Of a stretch of 64,000 nt of DNA, positions 54,243 through 63,851 are shown in pieces. The stretch is taken from the NCBI GenBank assembly GCA_035529075.1, contig DATKXK010000010.1, positions 1 through 64,000 on the forward strand, in the 5' to 3' direction. How positions within the stretch are numbered: position 1 is the first letter of the stretch; each line of letters starts with the position of its first letter. The notes under the pieces were generated by a model. It saw nothing but the letters and a program-made list of their open reading frames with translations, made no database searches and was not told the origin of the DNA. The translations under genes and the position numbers were made by a program. The stretch is from Acidobacteriota bacterium. Lineage in GTDB: Bacteria; Zixibacteria; MSB-5A5; GN15; FEB-12.

Positions 54243-56879
54243 ATGAATATGAACCTGAATAGATTTACGCAGAGATCAATCGACGCCATCTCTTATGCCC
54301 AGCAGATGGCGCAGGCGGAGGGGCACCCCCAGATGACGCCTGAACATCTGCTGGCCGCACTGCTCAAGCAGGAGGAGGGGCTGGTCGGCCAGACTCTCAG
54401 GAAGCTGGGGGTGGACGTCGGCAGGATCGAGGCCGAGGTCACGGACGCGCTCAAACTGCTTCCGAGACAGCAAGGCGGCCAGCTGTATCCGTCAAACGAA
54501 CTGACGCAAGTGTTTTACAAGGCGGAAGCCGAGCTAAAGCATTTCAGGGATGAGTACGTCTCGGTTGAGCACCTGCTGCTGGCGCTGCTCGAGGTCAAGT
54601 CCAAGGCGCAGGAGATACTCAGGCAGAACGGCGTCAAGCGGGACGAGGTTCTCAAGGCGCTGACGTCGATGCGCGGGGGCCAGCGGGTCACGGATGCCGA
54701 TCCGGAGTCCAAGTATGCGGCTTTGGAGAAGTACTCGCGCGACCTGACGAAAATGGCCGCCGAGGGGAAACTGGACCCGGTTATCGGTCGTGACGACGAG
54801 ATACGGCGCATTATCAAGATTCTCTCCCGGCGCACGAAGAACAACCCGGTGCTGATCGGCGAACCCGGCACCGGTAAGACGGCGGTAGTGGAGGGCCTGG
54901 CGCAGAAGATCGCCATCGGCGAGGTACCGGAGACGCTCAAGGACAGGCAACTGGTAGCTCTCGACCTGGGCGCCATGATTGCCGGTTCCAAGTTCCGGGG
55001 CGAGTTCGAGGAACGCCTCAAGGCGATTCTGCGCGAAGTAGAGAATTCCAGCGGCCGCATTATCATGTTCATCGACGAAATGCACACCATCGTCGGGGCG
55101 GGTGCCACCGGCGACGGTTCGCTGGACGCCTCCAACATGCTCAAGCCGGCCCTGTCCAGGGGCGAAATCCGGTTCATCGGCGCGACCACCCTTGACGAGT
55201 ACCGCAAGCACATCGAAAAGGACGCTGCCCTGGAGCGGCGCCTGGCCCCGATCCTGATCGAACCGCCGTCCGTGGAGGAGACGGTGTCGATACTTCGCGG
55301 CCTTCGTGAGCGTTACGAGGTGTACCACGGCATAAAGATCTCCGACGCCGCCATTGTGGCGGCGGCGAAGCTGGCGGACCGGTATATCGCGGACCGTTTT
55401 CTGCCCGACAAGGCGATAGACCTGATTGACGAGGCCGCCGCCGAGCTGCGGATATCGATCGATTCCCTGCCGGAGGAGCTTGACACGGTCGAGAAGCGTA
55501 TCCGCCAACTGGAGATTGAGAAGGAAGGCGTCAAGCGCGAGAAAGATGCCAGGGATCGGCTCAAGCCTATTGAGAGCGAACTTTCCGACCTGTACGCCCA
55601 GCGGGATGAACTGCGCACCCAGTGGCAAAAGGAAAAGGAGGCGGTCGAGGCCATCCGGCAGATCAAGTCCGACGTCGAGCAGATGAAACTTCAGGCGGCT
55701 GAGGCCGAGCGGCGGGCGGACTTTGAAACCGCCGCCAGGCTGAAGTATGCCGATATCGCCGACGCGGAAAAGAAGTTGCAGTTGCTCGCGCATTCGCTGA
55801 CCGTCATCCAGGAAAAGCGGCAGCTTCTCAAGGAGATGGTCGACGCCGACGACGTTGCCGATGTTGTGTCCAAATGGACCGGGATTCCGGTGACGCGCCT
55901 GTCGGAGTCTGAATCCGAGCGACTGATAAAACTCGAGGATAAGCTGCACGAGCGGGTGATCGGCCAGGACGAGGCGGTCACGGCGGTGGCCGACGCGGTG
56001 CGGCAGTCACGGGCCGGACTCTCCGATCCCGACCGGCCCATCGGGTCGTTTATTTTCCTCGGTCCCACCGGGGTCGGCAAGACCGAGCTGGCCCGGGCGC
56101 TGGCCGAGTTCCTTTACGGCACCGAGGAAGCGATTACCCGGCTGGACATGTCCGAGTACATGGAGAAACATACGGTGTCGCGGCTTATCGGCGCGCCGCC
56201 GGGATATGTGGGTTACGACGAGGGCGGCCAGTTGACGGAAGCCGTACGCCGTCGCCCCTACGCCGTGGTGCTGCTTGACGAGATTGAGAAGGCGCACCCG
56301 GAGGTGTTCAACATCCTCCTGCAGGTGCTCGACGATGGACGGTTGACCGACAATCAGGGCCGGACGGTGTCGTTCAGGAACACCATCCTGGTGATGACCT
56401 CGAACGTCGCCGCCGAGTACATCCAGAAGGAATCGCAGAACCTCGGCGAATTCAACCGCCAGGTCGTCTACGAGAACATCAAGCGGAACGTTCTGGCCAC
56501 CCTCAGACAGACGCTTCGCCCTGAGTTTCTCAACCGGGTCGACGAGACCATTGTGTTCTCGTCGCTGACCAGGCCCGAAATCGCCGACATCGTTCGCCTG
56601 CAACTCAGGCGGCTGCAAACGCTGTTGACCGAAAAGGAGATTACGCTGGAGGTCACCGACGCCGCCGTTGATCACATCGCGGCGACGGCGTATGACGAGA
56701 CGTTCGGCGCTCGCCCTATCAAGCGGTTTATCAATAAGCAGCTTAGCCAGAGGATCGCCAGAATGTTGCTGTCCGGCGACCTGGGCCAGGGGCAGAGGCT
56801 GCGGGTGGATATTGTGAATAATGAGCTTCAGCTTACCGGTCTCAACGACAGACCGGAAGAAGAGGCGGTTCAAGCGTAA
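54243..56879 (+). CDS. clpB: ATP-dependent disaggregase ClpB
   Basis: The 878-residue protein has the N domain (1-150), a first AAA+ domain with GEPGTGKT at 206, the coiled-coil middle domain (about 400-530, rich in Glu, Lys and Arg) that binds DnaK, and a second AAA+ domain with [20 protein letters not shown] at 607 and the [20 protein letters not shown] pore loop. It solubilises aggregates with DnaK-DnaJ and small heat shock proteins, which fits its neighbours. ATG at 54249 is an alternative start. Confidence 0.97.
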   Translation: MNMNLNRFTQRSIDAISYAQQMAQAEGHPQMTPEHLLAALLKQEEGLVGQTLRKLGVDVGRIEAEVTDALKLLPRQQGGQLYPSNELTQVFYKAEAELKHFRDEYVSVEHLLLALLEVKSKAQEILRQNGVKRDEVLKALTSMRGGQRVTDADPESKYAALEKYSRDLTKMAAEGKLDPVIGRDDEIRRIIKILSRRTKNNPVLIGEPGTGKTAVVEGLAQKIAIGEVPETLKDRQLVALDLGAMIAGSKFRGEFEERLKAILREVENSSGRIIMFIDEMHTIVGAGATGDGSLDASNMLKPALSRGEIRFIGATTLDEYRKHIEKDAALERRLAPILIEPPSVEETVSILRGLRERYEVYHGIKISDAAIVAAAKLADRYIADRFLPDKAIDLIDEAAAELRISIDSLPEELDTVEKRIRQLEIEKEGVKREKDARDRLKPIESELSDLYAQRDELRTQWQKEKEAVEAIRQIKSDVEQMKLQAAEAERRADFETAARLKYADIADAEKKLQLLAHSLTVIQEKRQLLKEMVDADDVADVVSKWTGIPVTRLSESESERLIKLEDKLHERVIGQDEAVTAVADAVRQSRAGLSDPDRPIGSFIFLGPTGVGKTELARALAEFLYGTEEAITRLDMSEYMEKHTVSRLIGAPPGYVGYDEGGQLTEAVRRRPYAVVLLDEIEKAHPEVFNILLQVLDDGRLTDNQGRTVSFRNTILVMTSNVAAEYIQKESQNLGEFNRQVVYENIKRNVLATLRQTLRPEFLNRVDETIVFSSLTRPEIADIVRLQLRRLQTLLTEKEITLEVTDAAVDHIAATAYDETFGARPIKRFINKQLSQRIARMLLSGDLGQGQRLRVDIVNNELQLTGLNDRPEEEAVQA

Positions 56880-56898
56880 ATCGCGGGGATGCGGTAAA

Positions 56899-56930
56899 CG
56901 GCAGGGTCGATGCCCCTGCCGTTTTTTTTT
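56899..56930 (+). terminator. Terminator after clpB
   Basis: CGGCAGGG and CCCTGCCG form an eight-base stem with a seven-base loop, followed by nine T residues, 20 bases after the clpB stop. Confidence 0.9.
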
Positions 56931-57046
56931 GCCTAGGTCCGTTGCGGCCGGGACGGGGCATCAGGGTTAAATCGGCCGGCCGGTTTTGGGACCGGGCAGC
57001 CCTTCCAGCGCCCGGCCTGGACAGGCGGGGGTAAATTCAAAAGGGA

Positions 57047-57619
57047 CTATGGGAGCCCGGTTTGGCCCCTGACCAGAGCCCTTGCGCTCCGGAGACAGGC
57101 AATGAACGCTTCCTCGGCGTGCGGGCGCAGCACCGAGTCGGAGATGACGAGTTCGAAAATCAGCAGGTCCGCCCCGCCGTCGAAATAAGAAACCATGACA
57201 TTGGGGATGAAGCGGCCCTTGTCATCGAGGAAGAACGTCTTGATCGGATCGCCGCTGCCGATCATGACCGAATCTACCTTCCACATGACCAGGCTGTCGC
57301 CGTAGTGGGCTCTGAGTGAGGCGGTGTCATGGGCTACGACGTCTGCAAACGACAGCCCCCGAATCTTGTAGATGTTTACGCCGATCATAATCTCGGCGCC
57401 GCCGTACTGCGAGGATTCAGGAACGAAGGCAAACGAGTACCCGTCGTCGATCGCCTCGCGGTCGACCAGCCTGAACCGAGGGGGTGGCGCTATCACGTAG
57501 TTGAGCGTTTCCCCTTCATAGAAAGCCGCGTTCCGGCTGATCACTTCCTCGGGTTGGGAGGCCGCCGACTCGACCCACAGGCAGAGTAATACGGCCGCGA
57601 GGGACAAGTATACCTTCAT
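57047..57619 (-). CDS. Secreted protein of unknown function
   Basis: The 190-residue precursor has a signal peptide (MKVYLSLAAVLLCLWVESAASQ). The mature part contains PPPRFRLVDREAIDDGYSFAFVPESSQYGGAEIMIGVNIYKI, with an alpha/beta pattern and no catalytic motif that I recognise. ATG at 57619 is chosen because it begins the signal peptide; the frame is open further upstream. It stands alone on the minus strand between clpB and the HMG-CoA synthase operon. Confidence 0.72.
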   Translation of the reverse strand: MKVYLSLAAVLLCLWVESAASQPEEVISRNAAFYEGETLNYVIAPPPRFRLVDREAIDDGYSFAFVPESSQYGGAEIMIGVNIYKIRGLSFADVVAHDTASLRAHYGDSLVMWKVDSVMIGSGDPIKTFFLDDKGRFIPNVMVSYFDGGADLLIFELVISDSVLRPHAEEAFIACLRSARALVRGQTGLP

Positions 57620-57711
57620 ATCATCAGTATATCGGCACGGGCAGACGGAGCGTTTAGGTGACCTTTGCAGGTATAACGGTCGGGGATCCGGGGCAAAAAA
57701 CCGATATTCGC

Positions 57712-57740
57712 TTGTCACCGGCTGCGGCCGGGTTTATAAT
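57712..57740 (+). promoter_or_regulatory. Strong sigma-70 promoter of the HMG-CoA synthase operon
   Basis: TTGTCA, a 17-base spacer and a perfect TATAAT predict a start near 57747 and a leader of about 70 bases before the ATG at 57817. Confidence 0.75.
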
Positions 57741-57816
57741 GGCTTTTCCGGTCGGCCGGGTAACGGCCGAGGTGGAGTAGGACAACAACGCCAACATCAA
57801 GCGATAGAGGTTTCTA

Positions 57817-58866
57817 ATGGCTGGTATTGTAGGCTACGGAGCGCATCTTCCGAGACATCGCATAAAGATTGCCGAGATTGCCAAGGTCTGGGGAGCGGAT
57901 GCGCCGAGCTACGAGAGAGGGCTGATGCTGCGTCAGAAGTCGGTTCCCCCGCCCGACATGGATACGATAACCCTGTCCGTGGAGGCCGCCAAGAACGCGC
58001 TGAAGCGCTCCGGCGGGGTGGACCCGGCGGATATAGGAGCGATTTATGTCGGTTCGGAGTCGCATCCGTACGCGGTGAAACCATCGGGCACGGTCGTGGC
58101 GGAAGCCATCGGAGCTACGCCGGATATCCATTGTGCCGATTTCGAGTTTGCGTGCAAGGCCGGATCGGAAGCAATGTTCGTGGCGCTCTCCCACGTCCAA
58201 TCCGGGAACATGAAATACGCTCTGGCCATCGCCGCCGACACGTCGCAGGGAGCACCTTCCGATGCCCTGGAGTTCTCCACGGCCGCCGGCGCGGGTGCCT
58301 TCATCATGGGCATGGAGAATCTCATCGCCGAGGTTCTGTACACGCATTCCTACATGACCGACATGCCCGATTTCTGGCGTCGCGAACACGAGTTTTACCC
58401 GCAGCACGGCGGGCGTTTCACCGGTGAGGAAGCCTACTTCGCCCATACCAAGGGAGCTTCGCGGGCTATCCTGGAGAAATCGGGGATGAAGCCGGCCGAC
58501 TTCAGGCACGCTGTTTTTCACCAGCCCAACGGGAAGTTCCCGGTCAGGGTCGCCCGTGATCTCGGGTTTAGCAGTGAGCAGATTCAAGCCGGTCTTCTGG
58601 CACCGACGCTCGGGAATACGTATTCAGGGGCGTCACCGATCGGGCTGACGGCGGCGCTGGACGCCTCAAAACCAGGCGACCTGATCTTTATGTGCTCGTA
58701 CGGTTCCGGCGCCGGTTCCGACGCCTTTATCTGGAAGGTCACGGGGCGCATCGACGAGGCGCGCGACAAGGCGGTTCGTACGAAAAAGCTCCTGGACGAA
58801 AATCTCTTCTACATCGACTACGGCACCTACGCCAAGTATCGTGGGAAGATCATCAAGAACAATTAG
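57817..58866 (+). CDS. Archaeal-type hydroxymethylglutaryl-CoA synthase
   Basis: The 349-residue protein has the HMG-CoA synthase arrangement: E81 in [15 protein letters not shown], the nucleophile C113 in [13 protein letters not shown], and H235 in [14 protein letters not shown]. Length and the start [24 protein letters not shown] match the archaeal branch rather than the longer animal form or the PksG/MvaS forms. It condenses acetyl-CoA with acetoacetyl-CoA to HMG-CoA. The thiolase and DUF35 genes follow directly, the order of the archaeal complex. No HMG-CoA reductase is in the window. Confidence 0.9.
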   Translation: MAGIVGYGAHLPRHRIKIAEIAKVWGADAPSYERGLMLRQKSVPPPDMDTITLSVEAAKNALKRSGGVDPADIGAIYVGSESHPYAVKPSGTVVAEAIGATPDIHCADFEFACKAGSEAMFVALSHVQSGNMKYALAIAADTSQGAPSDALEFSTAAGAGAFIMGMENLIAEVLYTHSYMTDMPDFWRREHEFYPQHGGRFTGEEAYFAHTKGASRAILEKSGMKPADFRHAVFHQPNGKFPVRVARDLGFSSEQIQAGLLAPTLGNTYSGASPIGLTAALDASKPGDLIFMCSYGSGAGSDAFIWKVTGRIDEARDKAVRTKKLLDENLFYIDYGTYAKYRGKIIKNN

Positions 58867-58880
58867 GAGGACATTCAGCG

Positions 58881-60041
58881 ATGAGAAAGGTTTGTGTAGT
58901 AGGTGTCGGCTTGAGTCAGTGGGGAGAGATCTGGCGAAAGTCGTTTCGCCAGCTTTTTGTCGATGCCGCTATGGACGCAATTCGTGACTCCGGGGTCGAT
59001 CACCTGGACTCGCTGTACGTGGGTTGCATGTCCGGCGGGCTTTTCGTCGGCCAGGAACACGTGGGTGCCCTCATGGCCGATTACATGGGCATGCCCGGCG
59101 TGCCGGCCGTCCGGGTGGAGTCGGCCTGCGCGTCCGGCGGGATGGCGTTTCGGCTGGCGTTTCTCGAAGTGGCTTCGGGCAACGCCGACATCGTCATGGC
59201 CTCCGGTGTCGAGAAAATGACCGACTGTTCGGGTGACGACGCCACCTACGCCCTGGCTGCGGCCGCGGATCAGGAATACGAAGTGTTCCACGGTGCCACG
59301 TTTCCGGGATTGTACGCCATGATGGCGCATGCCCACATGGCCAGGTACGGGACGACCCGCGACATGCTCTCGGCGGTGGCGGTCAAGAACCATCGTAACG
59401 GCGCCCGGAACCCGGTTGCCCAGTACCCCTTTGAGATCACGGCCGAGCAGGTGGCCAAGTCCGTTATGGTCGCGGACCCGCTTCACATTCTGGACTGCTC
59501 GCCGATCACCGACGGGGCCGCCGCCGTGATCGTGACGACCGAAGAGGTTGCCAGGAAGCTTGGCAAACCGTACGTGATAGTGACCGGCAGCGGTGCCGGC
59601 ACCGATACTATCGCCCTTGCCCAGCGCGAGGACATGACGACTATCAAGGCCACGACGGCGGCCACGCAGCGGGCGCTGAAAATGGCCGGCCGGAAGATCG
59701 AGGACGTCCAGTTCTGCGAAGTGCACGACTGTTTCACCATTGCAGAGCTCGTGGTGACGGAATCAATCGGCAAGTTCAAACCGGGCAAAGCCGGTCCGGC
59801 GGCTCTGGCGGGGGAAACCTCGCTGGAAGGAACGTTTCCGGTTAACCCGTCGGGCGGCCTGAAGTCCAAAGGACACCCCGTCGGTGCCACCGGCGTAGCA
59901 CAGGTGATTGAGGTCTATAAACAACTGACCGGGCAGGCGGAAAACGGTCGGCAGATTGCGGGGTCGCCGAAGACGGGCCTGACGCAGAACATGGGCGGTT
60001 CCGGCGCATCCTCGGTCACGCACATATTGGAGGTGGCGTGA
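58881..60041 (+). CDS. Archaeal-type acetoacetyl-CoA thiolase
   Basis: The 386-residue enzyme has the thiolase nucleophile C83 in [14 protein letters not shown]282 in [13 protein letters not shown] and H332 in [12 protein letters not shown]. The C-terminal [14 protein letters not shown] lacks the second catalytic Cys of standard biosynthetic thiolases, as in the archaeal/SCP2-type group. It should make acetoacetyl-CoA for the neighbouring synthase. AGGAGG precedes the ATG, 14 bases after the synthase; the stop overlaps the DUF35 start. Confidence 0.9.
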   Translation: MRKVCVVGVGLSQWGEIWRKSFRQLFVDAAMDAIRDSGVDHLDSLYVGCMSGGLFVGQEHVGALMADYMGMPGVPAVRVESACASGGMAFRLAFLEVASGNADIVMASGVEKMTDCSGDDATYALAAAADQEYEVFHGATFPGLYAMMAHAHMARYGTTRDMLSAVAVKNHRNGARNPVAQYPFEITAEQVAKSVMVADPLHILDCSPITDGAAAVIVTTEEVARKLGKPYVIVTGSGAGTDTIALAQREDMTTIKATTAATQRALKMAGRKIEDVQFCEVHDCFTIAELVVTESIGKFKPGKAGPAALAGETSLEGTFPVNPSGGLKSKGHPVGATGVAQVIEVYKQLTGQAENGRQIAGSPKTGLTQNMGGSGASSVTHILEVA

Positions 60042-60442
60042 TGACTATGTTCAGCTCTCGCAACTGGCGCGAGTACCCGCAGCGGTACCGGCTGGAAGCG
60101 GTCAAGTTCAAGAAGAGCGGCAAGACGTATTTCCCGCCGAGGCTGGTGGACCCGGAAACCGGCGATACCGAATGCGAGAAGGTCACGCTGCCGGACACCG
60201 GCAAGATCGTCACGTACACCGTTATCCGTGTGGCGCCGAGTCAGTGGGGAGACATTGCACCGTACGCCCTGGCCATTGCCGAACTGGCTGACGGCACCCG
60301 GCTGATGGCGCAGGTCACGGACTGCGACGTCGAAAAGGTCAAGATCGGGATGGAAGTACGGCTGGAGTTCCGCCGTATCCAGTCCGAGGGCCACCACGGC
60401 GTGATCAGCTACGGGTACAAGTTCGTGCCCAAGTGGTACTGA
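60041..60442 (+). CDS. DUF35 OB-fold protein with lost zinc-ribbon cysteines
   Basis: This 133-residue protein matches the DUF35 scaffold subunit that bridges thiolase and HMG-CoA synthase in archaea. The rubredoxin-like N-terminal part normally has two CxxC pairs; here the first site reads GKTYFPPR and the second CEKV, so just one of four cysteines remains. The OB-fold part (GKIVTYTVIRVAPSQWGDIAPYALAIAEL) is well kept. ATG at 60041 overlaps the thiolase stop; GTG at 60038 is an alternative. Confidence 0.85.
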   Translation: MTMFSSRNWREYPQRYRLEAVKFKKSGKTYFPPRLVDPETGDTECEKVTLPDTGKIVTYTVIRVAPSQWGDIAPYALAIAELADGTRLMAQVTDCDVEKVKIGMEVRLEFRRIQSEGHHGVISYGYKFVPKWY

Positions 60443-60486
60443 GAAGCGTTCTCGATTCTCGCTCTTACGACGACACTGTTTTGACA

Positions 60487-60520
60487 CGGCAGGACTTTCG
60501 GGTCCTGCCGTTTTCTTTTG
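60487..60520 (+). terminator. Terminator after the DUF35 gene
   Basis: CGGCAGGAC and GTCCTGCCG form a perfect nine-base stem with a six-base loop, followed by TTTTCTTTT. It closes the HMG-CoA synthase operon. Confidence 0.88.
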
Positions 60521-60565
60521 CCGGTCCCACGGGCGCGCCGGTCCGTCGCCGGGACAAACATTTAC

Positions 60566-60594
60566 TTGCAGGTGCGTACAGTCGCCGGTAACTT
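60566..60594 (+). promoter_or_regulatory. Possible promoter of the acetate transporter gene
   Basis: TTGCAG and TAACTT are spaced by 17 bases, about 64 bases before the ATG at 60658. A moderate match. Confidence 0.4.
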
Positions 60595-60657
60595 GGTGTT
60601 TCTTCAATGTCGCAGGGTTATACCGTGCGCTCAACGATGGTGGAGGAGGAGATACCA

Positions 60658-61212
60658 ATGGACAACAAGCTGTCGAACCCGGCGCCGCTGGGACTGATGG
60701 GTTTCGGCATGACCACCGTCCTGCTGAACATTCACAATGCCGGGTTTTTCCCGCTTGGTTCGATGATTCTCGCGATGGGAATCTTCTACGGGGGTCTGGC
60801 ACAGATCTTTGCCGGCATCATGGAATTCAGGAAGGGAAACACCTTCGGGACCACGGCCTTCACCTCGTACGGTCTTTTCTGGGTGTCGCTGGTGGCCTTG
60901 ATCGTCTTTCCCCGAATCGGGTGGGCCGAGGCAACCCCGGCGGGCTTCATGGCCTGGTACCTTTTCTTCTGGGGCCTGTTTACATGCTTGATGTGGTTTG
61001 CCACGTTCGGCAAGCACCGTGCTCTGCAGGTCGTTTTTCTCACTCTGACGATTCTTTTCTGGCTGCTGGCGGTCGCTGACTGGACGGGCTCGGCCGCGGT
61101 GCGCATAATTGCCGGGTACGAGGGCATCGTGTGCGGTCTTTCGGCCATCTACCTGGCCATGGCCGAGGTCATCAATGAATCGCAGGGCAGGACGATCCTG
61201 CCGATCGGGTAA
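60658..61212 (+). CDS. Acetate/succinate uptake transporter (SatP/GPR1-FUN34 family)
   Basis: The 184-residue inner-membrane protein starts with [24 protein letters not shown], which includes the NPAPLGL signature of the AceTr family, and has six hydrophobic segments. It imports acetate or succinate with protons. ATG at 60658, after GGAGGAG, is preferred over an upstream frame from 60607. It lies beside the thiolase/HMG-CoA synthase operon, so acetate could feed that pathway. Confidence 0.9.
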   Translation: MDNKLSNPAPLGLMGFGMTTVLLNIHNAGFFPLGSMILAMGIFYGGLAQIFAGIMEFRKGNTFGTTAFTSYGLFWVSLVALIVFPRIGWAEATPAGFMAWYLFFWGLFTCLMWFATFGKHRALQVVFLTLTILFWLLAVADWTGSAAVRIIAGYEGIVCGLSAIYLAMAEVINESQGRTILPIG

Positions 61213-61285
61213 AGCGTCAAGGAACGGCCGGTCTCAACTCCTGTCGGGTCCGGCCTCTCTGAAATCGTTACGTGAGGACAACGCA

Positions 61286-62086
61286 ATGGACACGGCGGGT
61301 GGGTACGAAGACTTTCCGTTTGTTGCTGAATACTATGACTACGTGCATTCGTATGCGGCTCTGAAGGACACTGACTTCTTTGTCGGATTTGCCCGTAAGG
61401 CGTTCGGTCCGGTCCTGGAGCTTGCCTGCGGCACCGGACGGGTGCTGATCCCGACAGCAAAGGCCGGCATCGAGATAGTCGGGCTCGATCTCTCTGAGCC
61501 AATGCTTTCCGCCTGCCGAAGAAAACTGTCCAAGGAGGCGGCCGAGGTTCAGGCGCGGGTTCAGCTCGTTCACGCCGACATGCGACGCTTCGACCTCAAG
61601 CGCCGGTTTGCGCTGGCCATGATCCCGTTTCGATCCTTTCAACTGTTGACCGAGATCGATGACCAACTGTCATGTCTGGCCTCTGTCCATCGCCACCTTC
61701 AGGATGACTGCCGCCTCGTGCTTGACCTGTTCAATCCGCATATGCCGTGGCTGGCCGGTGAGCCGCGAAAGGAGGAGTACGGTGATGATCCGCCGGTGAC
61801 GATGCCGGACGGCCGGAAGGTCTACATGCGCGGGCGCAATGTTCGGATCGACAGACCGAAACAGTGTATCGATGTCGAACTGATCTTTTACGTCGAGCAT
61901 CCTGACGGGCGGAAAGAGCGACTGGTACACTCCTTTCGTGTCTTCTACCTGTTTCGCTATGAGGCCGAGCACCTGCTGGCACGAAGCGGGTTCGAAGTCG
62001 AGCACGTCTACGGCGATCACGAGATGAATCCGTTCGGCACCGAGGAACCCGGAGAGCTGATCCTGGTTGCGCGCAAACGCCCCTGA
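61286..62086 (+). CDS. Class I SAM-dependent methyltransferase
   Basis: The 266-residue cytosolic protein has motif I VLELACGTGRVLIPTAKAGIEIVGLDLSEPML (about residues 36-70) and a post-I HADMRRFDL. The C-terminal half is beta-rich. The substrate is not evident. ATG at 61286 begins the typical N-terminus (DFPFVAEYYDYVH); upstream codons lie within the transporter gene. It has a fair GAGGAC ribosome binding site. Confidence 0.85.
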   Translation: MDTAGGYEDFPFVAEYYDYVHSYAALKDTDFFVGFARKAFGPVLELACGTGRVLIPTAKAGIEIVGLDLSEPMLSACRRKLSKEAAEVQARVQLVHADMRRFDLKRRFALAMIPFRSFQLLTEIDDQLSCLASVHRHLQDDCRLVLDLFNPHMPWLAGEPRKEEYGDDPPVTMPDGRKVYMRGRNVRIDRPKQCIDVELIFYVEHPDGRKERLVHSFRVFYLFRYEAEHLLARSGFEVEHVYGDHEMNPFGTEEPGELILVARKRP

Positions 62087-62124
62087 CCGGCCCTGAGGGC
62101 GGTCAGACCTTCGGACGTCTCCGT

Positions 62125-62592
62125 CTAGTGGGCTGCGGACCCGAACCGCTGCCCGAGTACCCTCTCCCGGAAGGCGAAGATGGCGTCGATCTGCCTGCGG
62201 ACCACAAGGGCATGGGCTATTCGGCCCAGGATACCCAGCGGCAGCCCGTAGCGGACGGTATCCCCCAACACGATGCCGTTCGCGATTTCCTCAAACCGGT
62301 GCTCATGGTGCCAGAACCTGTACGGCCCGAAGCGCTGTTCGTCGATGAACATGAACGGTTCGTTCACATGGGTGATTTCGGTCACCCACGTGACGGGGAT
62401 ACCGGCGAACGGGGTGATACGGTAGGTGACGAGCATCCCCTCGTACATCAGGGCCGGCACGTCGGAGATCGGTCTCAGGTTGAGCGAGGGCGGGGTCAGA
62501 AGCGCGAGATTCGCCGGGTTGGAAAAGAACCGCCAGGCGTCATTCAGCGACAGGGCCAGTTGCTGACTCCGCTGAACGCTGTAGATTTTCAT
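62125..62592 (-). CDS. SRPBCC-family ligand-binding protein
   Basis: The 155-residue protein has the START/Bet v1-like pattern: RSQQLALSLNDAWRFFSNPANLALLTPPSL at the start and WHHEHRFEEIANGIVLGDTVRYGLPLGILGRI in the middle. This branch often binds hydrophobic ligands; no enzyme activity can be read. It follows the DUF523-DUF1722 gene by 20 bases on the same strand, so they are probably one operon. Confidence 0.85.
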   Translation of the reverse strand: MKIYSVQRSQQLALSLNDAWRFFSNPANLALLTPPSLNLRPISDVPALMYEGMLVTYRITPFAGIPVTWVTEITHVNEPFMFIDEQRFGPYRFWHHEHRFEEIANGIVLGDTVRYGLPLGILGRIAHALVVRRQIDAIFAFRERVLGQRFGSAAH

Positions 62593-62612
62593 GGCAGTGT
62601 GGTCTCCTCCAA

Positions 62613-63578
62613 CTATTCAGACTTTCTCCAGGAGTTGATGTCGGCCAGCTCACCGGGGTATGGTCGGAAGAAGCTGTCAGACCGCAGGAACGTCTTGTCG
62701 TACCGGACGGCCCAGACCTGGAGCGTTTTTCGAAGCGCGCTCAGGGGGAACTCTCCCTGACAATACCTCTCTAACGACCGACTGAAGGCGTGCCTCTCGG
62801 AGGCGTCGAGGTGAGTCGAGTAGTAATCCAGTGCGCCGGCCAGTATTTTTCTTACGGAAGCCCGCCGGGGAGGTCTGCTCATGGCGGCGCGAAGGTGGAG
62901 CTGATATTCCGCGAAGGTCGCGCGTGGATGTTTCCTGTCGCAGGCTCGCATGGCCGCGTCGAGGCGCCGCGCCCGCCCCTGGTTGCAGGCGGCCAGCAGG
63001 TGACGGTTGTACCGATGAAAAGCAACCAGGCGTTTCATGCTGCCGGATCGCATGCTCAGGCGGAACGCTGCCAGTGTAAACAGCCCGGTCAACCAGTGTT
63101 CACGGGCGCGGTCCCGGGCCAGCCTCGAATCCGTCGTGACGGCCAGATCACCGCAGCGTTTCAAAACCTGTGCGGCAAAGACGCCGGAACCGTGCCGTGA
63201 TTCGGTTCGATGATTGTCGGTCAGGCTTCGGATTCTCACGTCGCCGATGCCGCATGAGGGTGATCGGCCCTTGAGAATGAAGCCGTCCACGTCCTGCTGC
63301 GAAGAGAGAAACCGATGTGCGAAGGCATTCATCGTTCGGGTCAGATTCCGGCCGGTCGTCGGCTGGCAGAGTGAAATTTCCGATCCGGTCCGAACGAGTT
63401 CTATCGGTTCGCGGGGAGTGCCCAGCCCGATCCGGACCTCGGGGCAGACCGGTACGAAGTTCACGTACGGTTTGAGAGCCTGCACGAACGGGCTGCACAG
63501 ACGCCGCCCGTCAAAGCGGCAGGCCTCGAATCCCAGGCACTTGCTGACCACTACCGTGGGTTTGGCGAACGAACTCAT
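62613..63578 (-). CDS. DUF523-DUF1722 fusion protein (TudS-like domain plus YbgA-like domain)
   Basis: The 321-residue protein has a DUF523 domain (about 1-150) with three cysteine motifs, SKCLGFEACRFDG, CPE and KGRSPSCGIGD, that can hold an iron-sulfur cluster as in thiouracil desulfurase. A DUF1722/YbgA domain (about 190-305) follows. The fused layout is widespread. Desulfuration of a thio-base is inferred only from the DUF523 relatives. It is cotranscribed with the SRPBCC gene. Confidence 0.88.
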   Translation of the reverse strand: MSSFAKPTVVVSKCLGFEACRFDGRRLCSPFVQALKPYVNFVPVCPEVRIGLGTPREPIELVRTGSEISLCQPTTGRNLTRTMNAFAHRFLSSQQDVDGFILKGRSPSCGIGDVRIRSLTDNHRTESRHGSGVFAAQVLKRCGDLAVTTDSRLARDRAREHWLTGLFTLAAFRLSMRSGSMKRLVAFHRYNRHLLAACNQGRARRLDAAMRACDRKHPRATFAEYQLHLRAAMSRPPRRASVRKILAGALDYYSTHLDASERHAFSRSLERYCQGEFPLSALRKTLQVWAVRYDKTFLRSDSFFRPYPGELADINSWRKSE

Positions 63579-63754
63579 GCCGGGCTTCCGTTTACAACAC
63601 TCCTGTCGTCGGTGTCCTCGCGCAGACGCTCACGCGCACCGCGCGGTCAAAACCTCGTTTTTCTCTGTCGGGCAAAGTAGCGCCGGTAAGTCCTGTTTGC
63701 AAGCCGAAACGGGCGCCGACCAGCGAAATCAAATCGACCGGTATCAGCTTCCCC

Positions 63755-63783
63755 TTTACAAAGGGAAGGCCGGCGGCTATATT
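63755..63783 (+). promoter_or_regulatory. Sigma-70 promoter of the AtuA-like gene
   Basis: TTTACA, a 17-base spacer and TATATT lie 69 bases before the TTG at 63852, in the divergent region with the DUF523 gene. Confidence 0.6.
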
Positions 63784-63851
63784 GTTTCTCCTGTGTGCAA
63801 AGACACGCTTTTCGGTGGCTGGAGACAACGGCATAGCTGGGACCGCACAGC

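Noticed and set aside
54534..55949. A 471-codon minus-strand open frame opposite clpB
   Set aside because: ClpB is certain on the plus strand, and the antisense translation has no family features.
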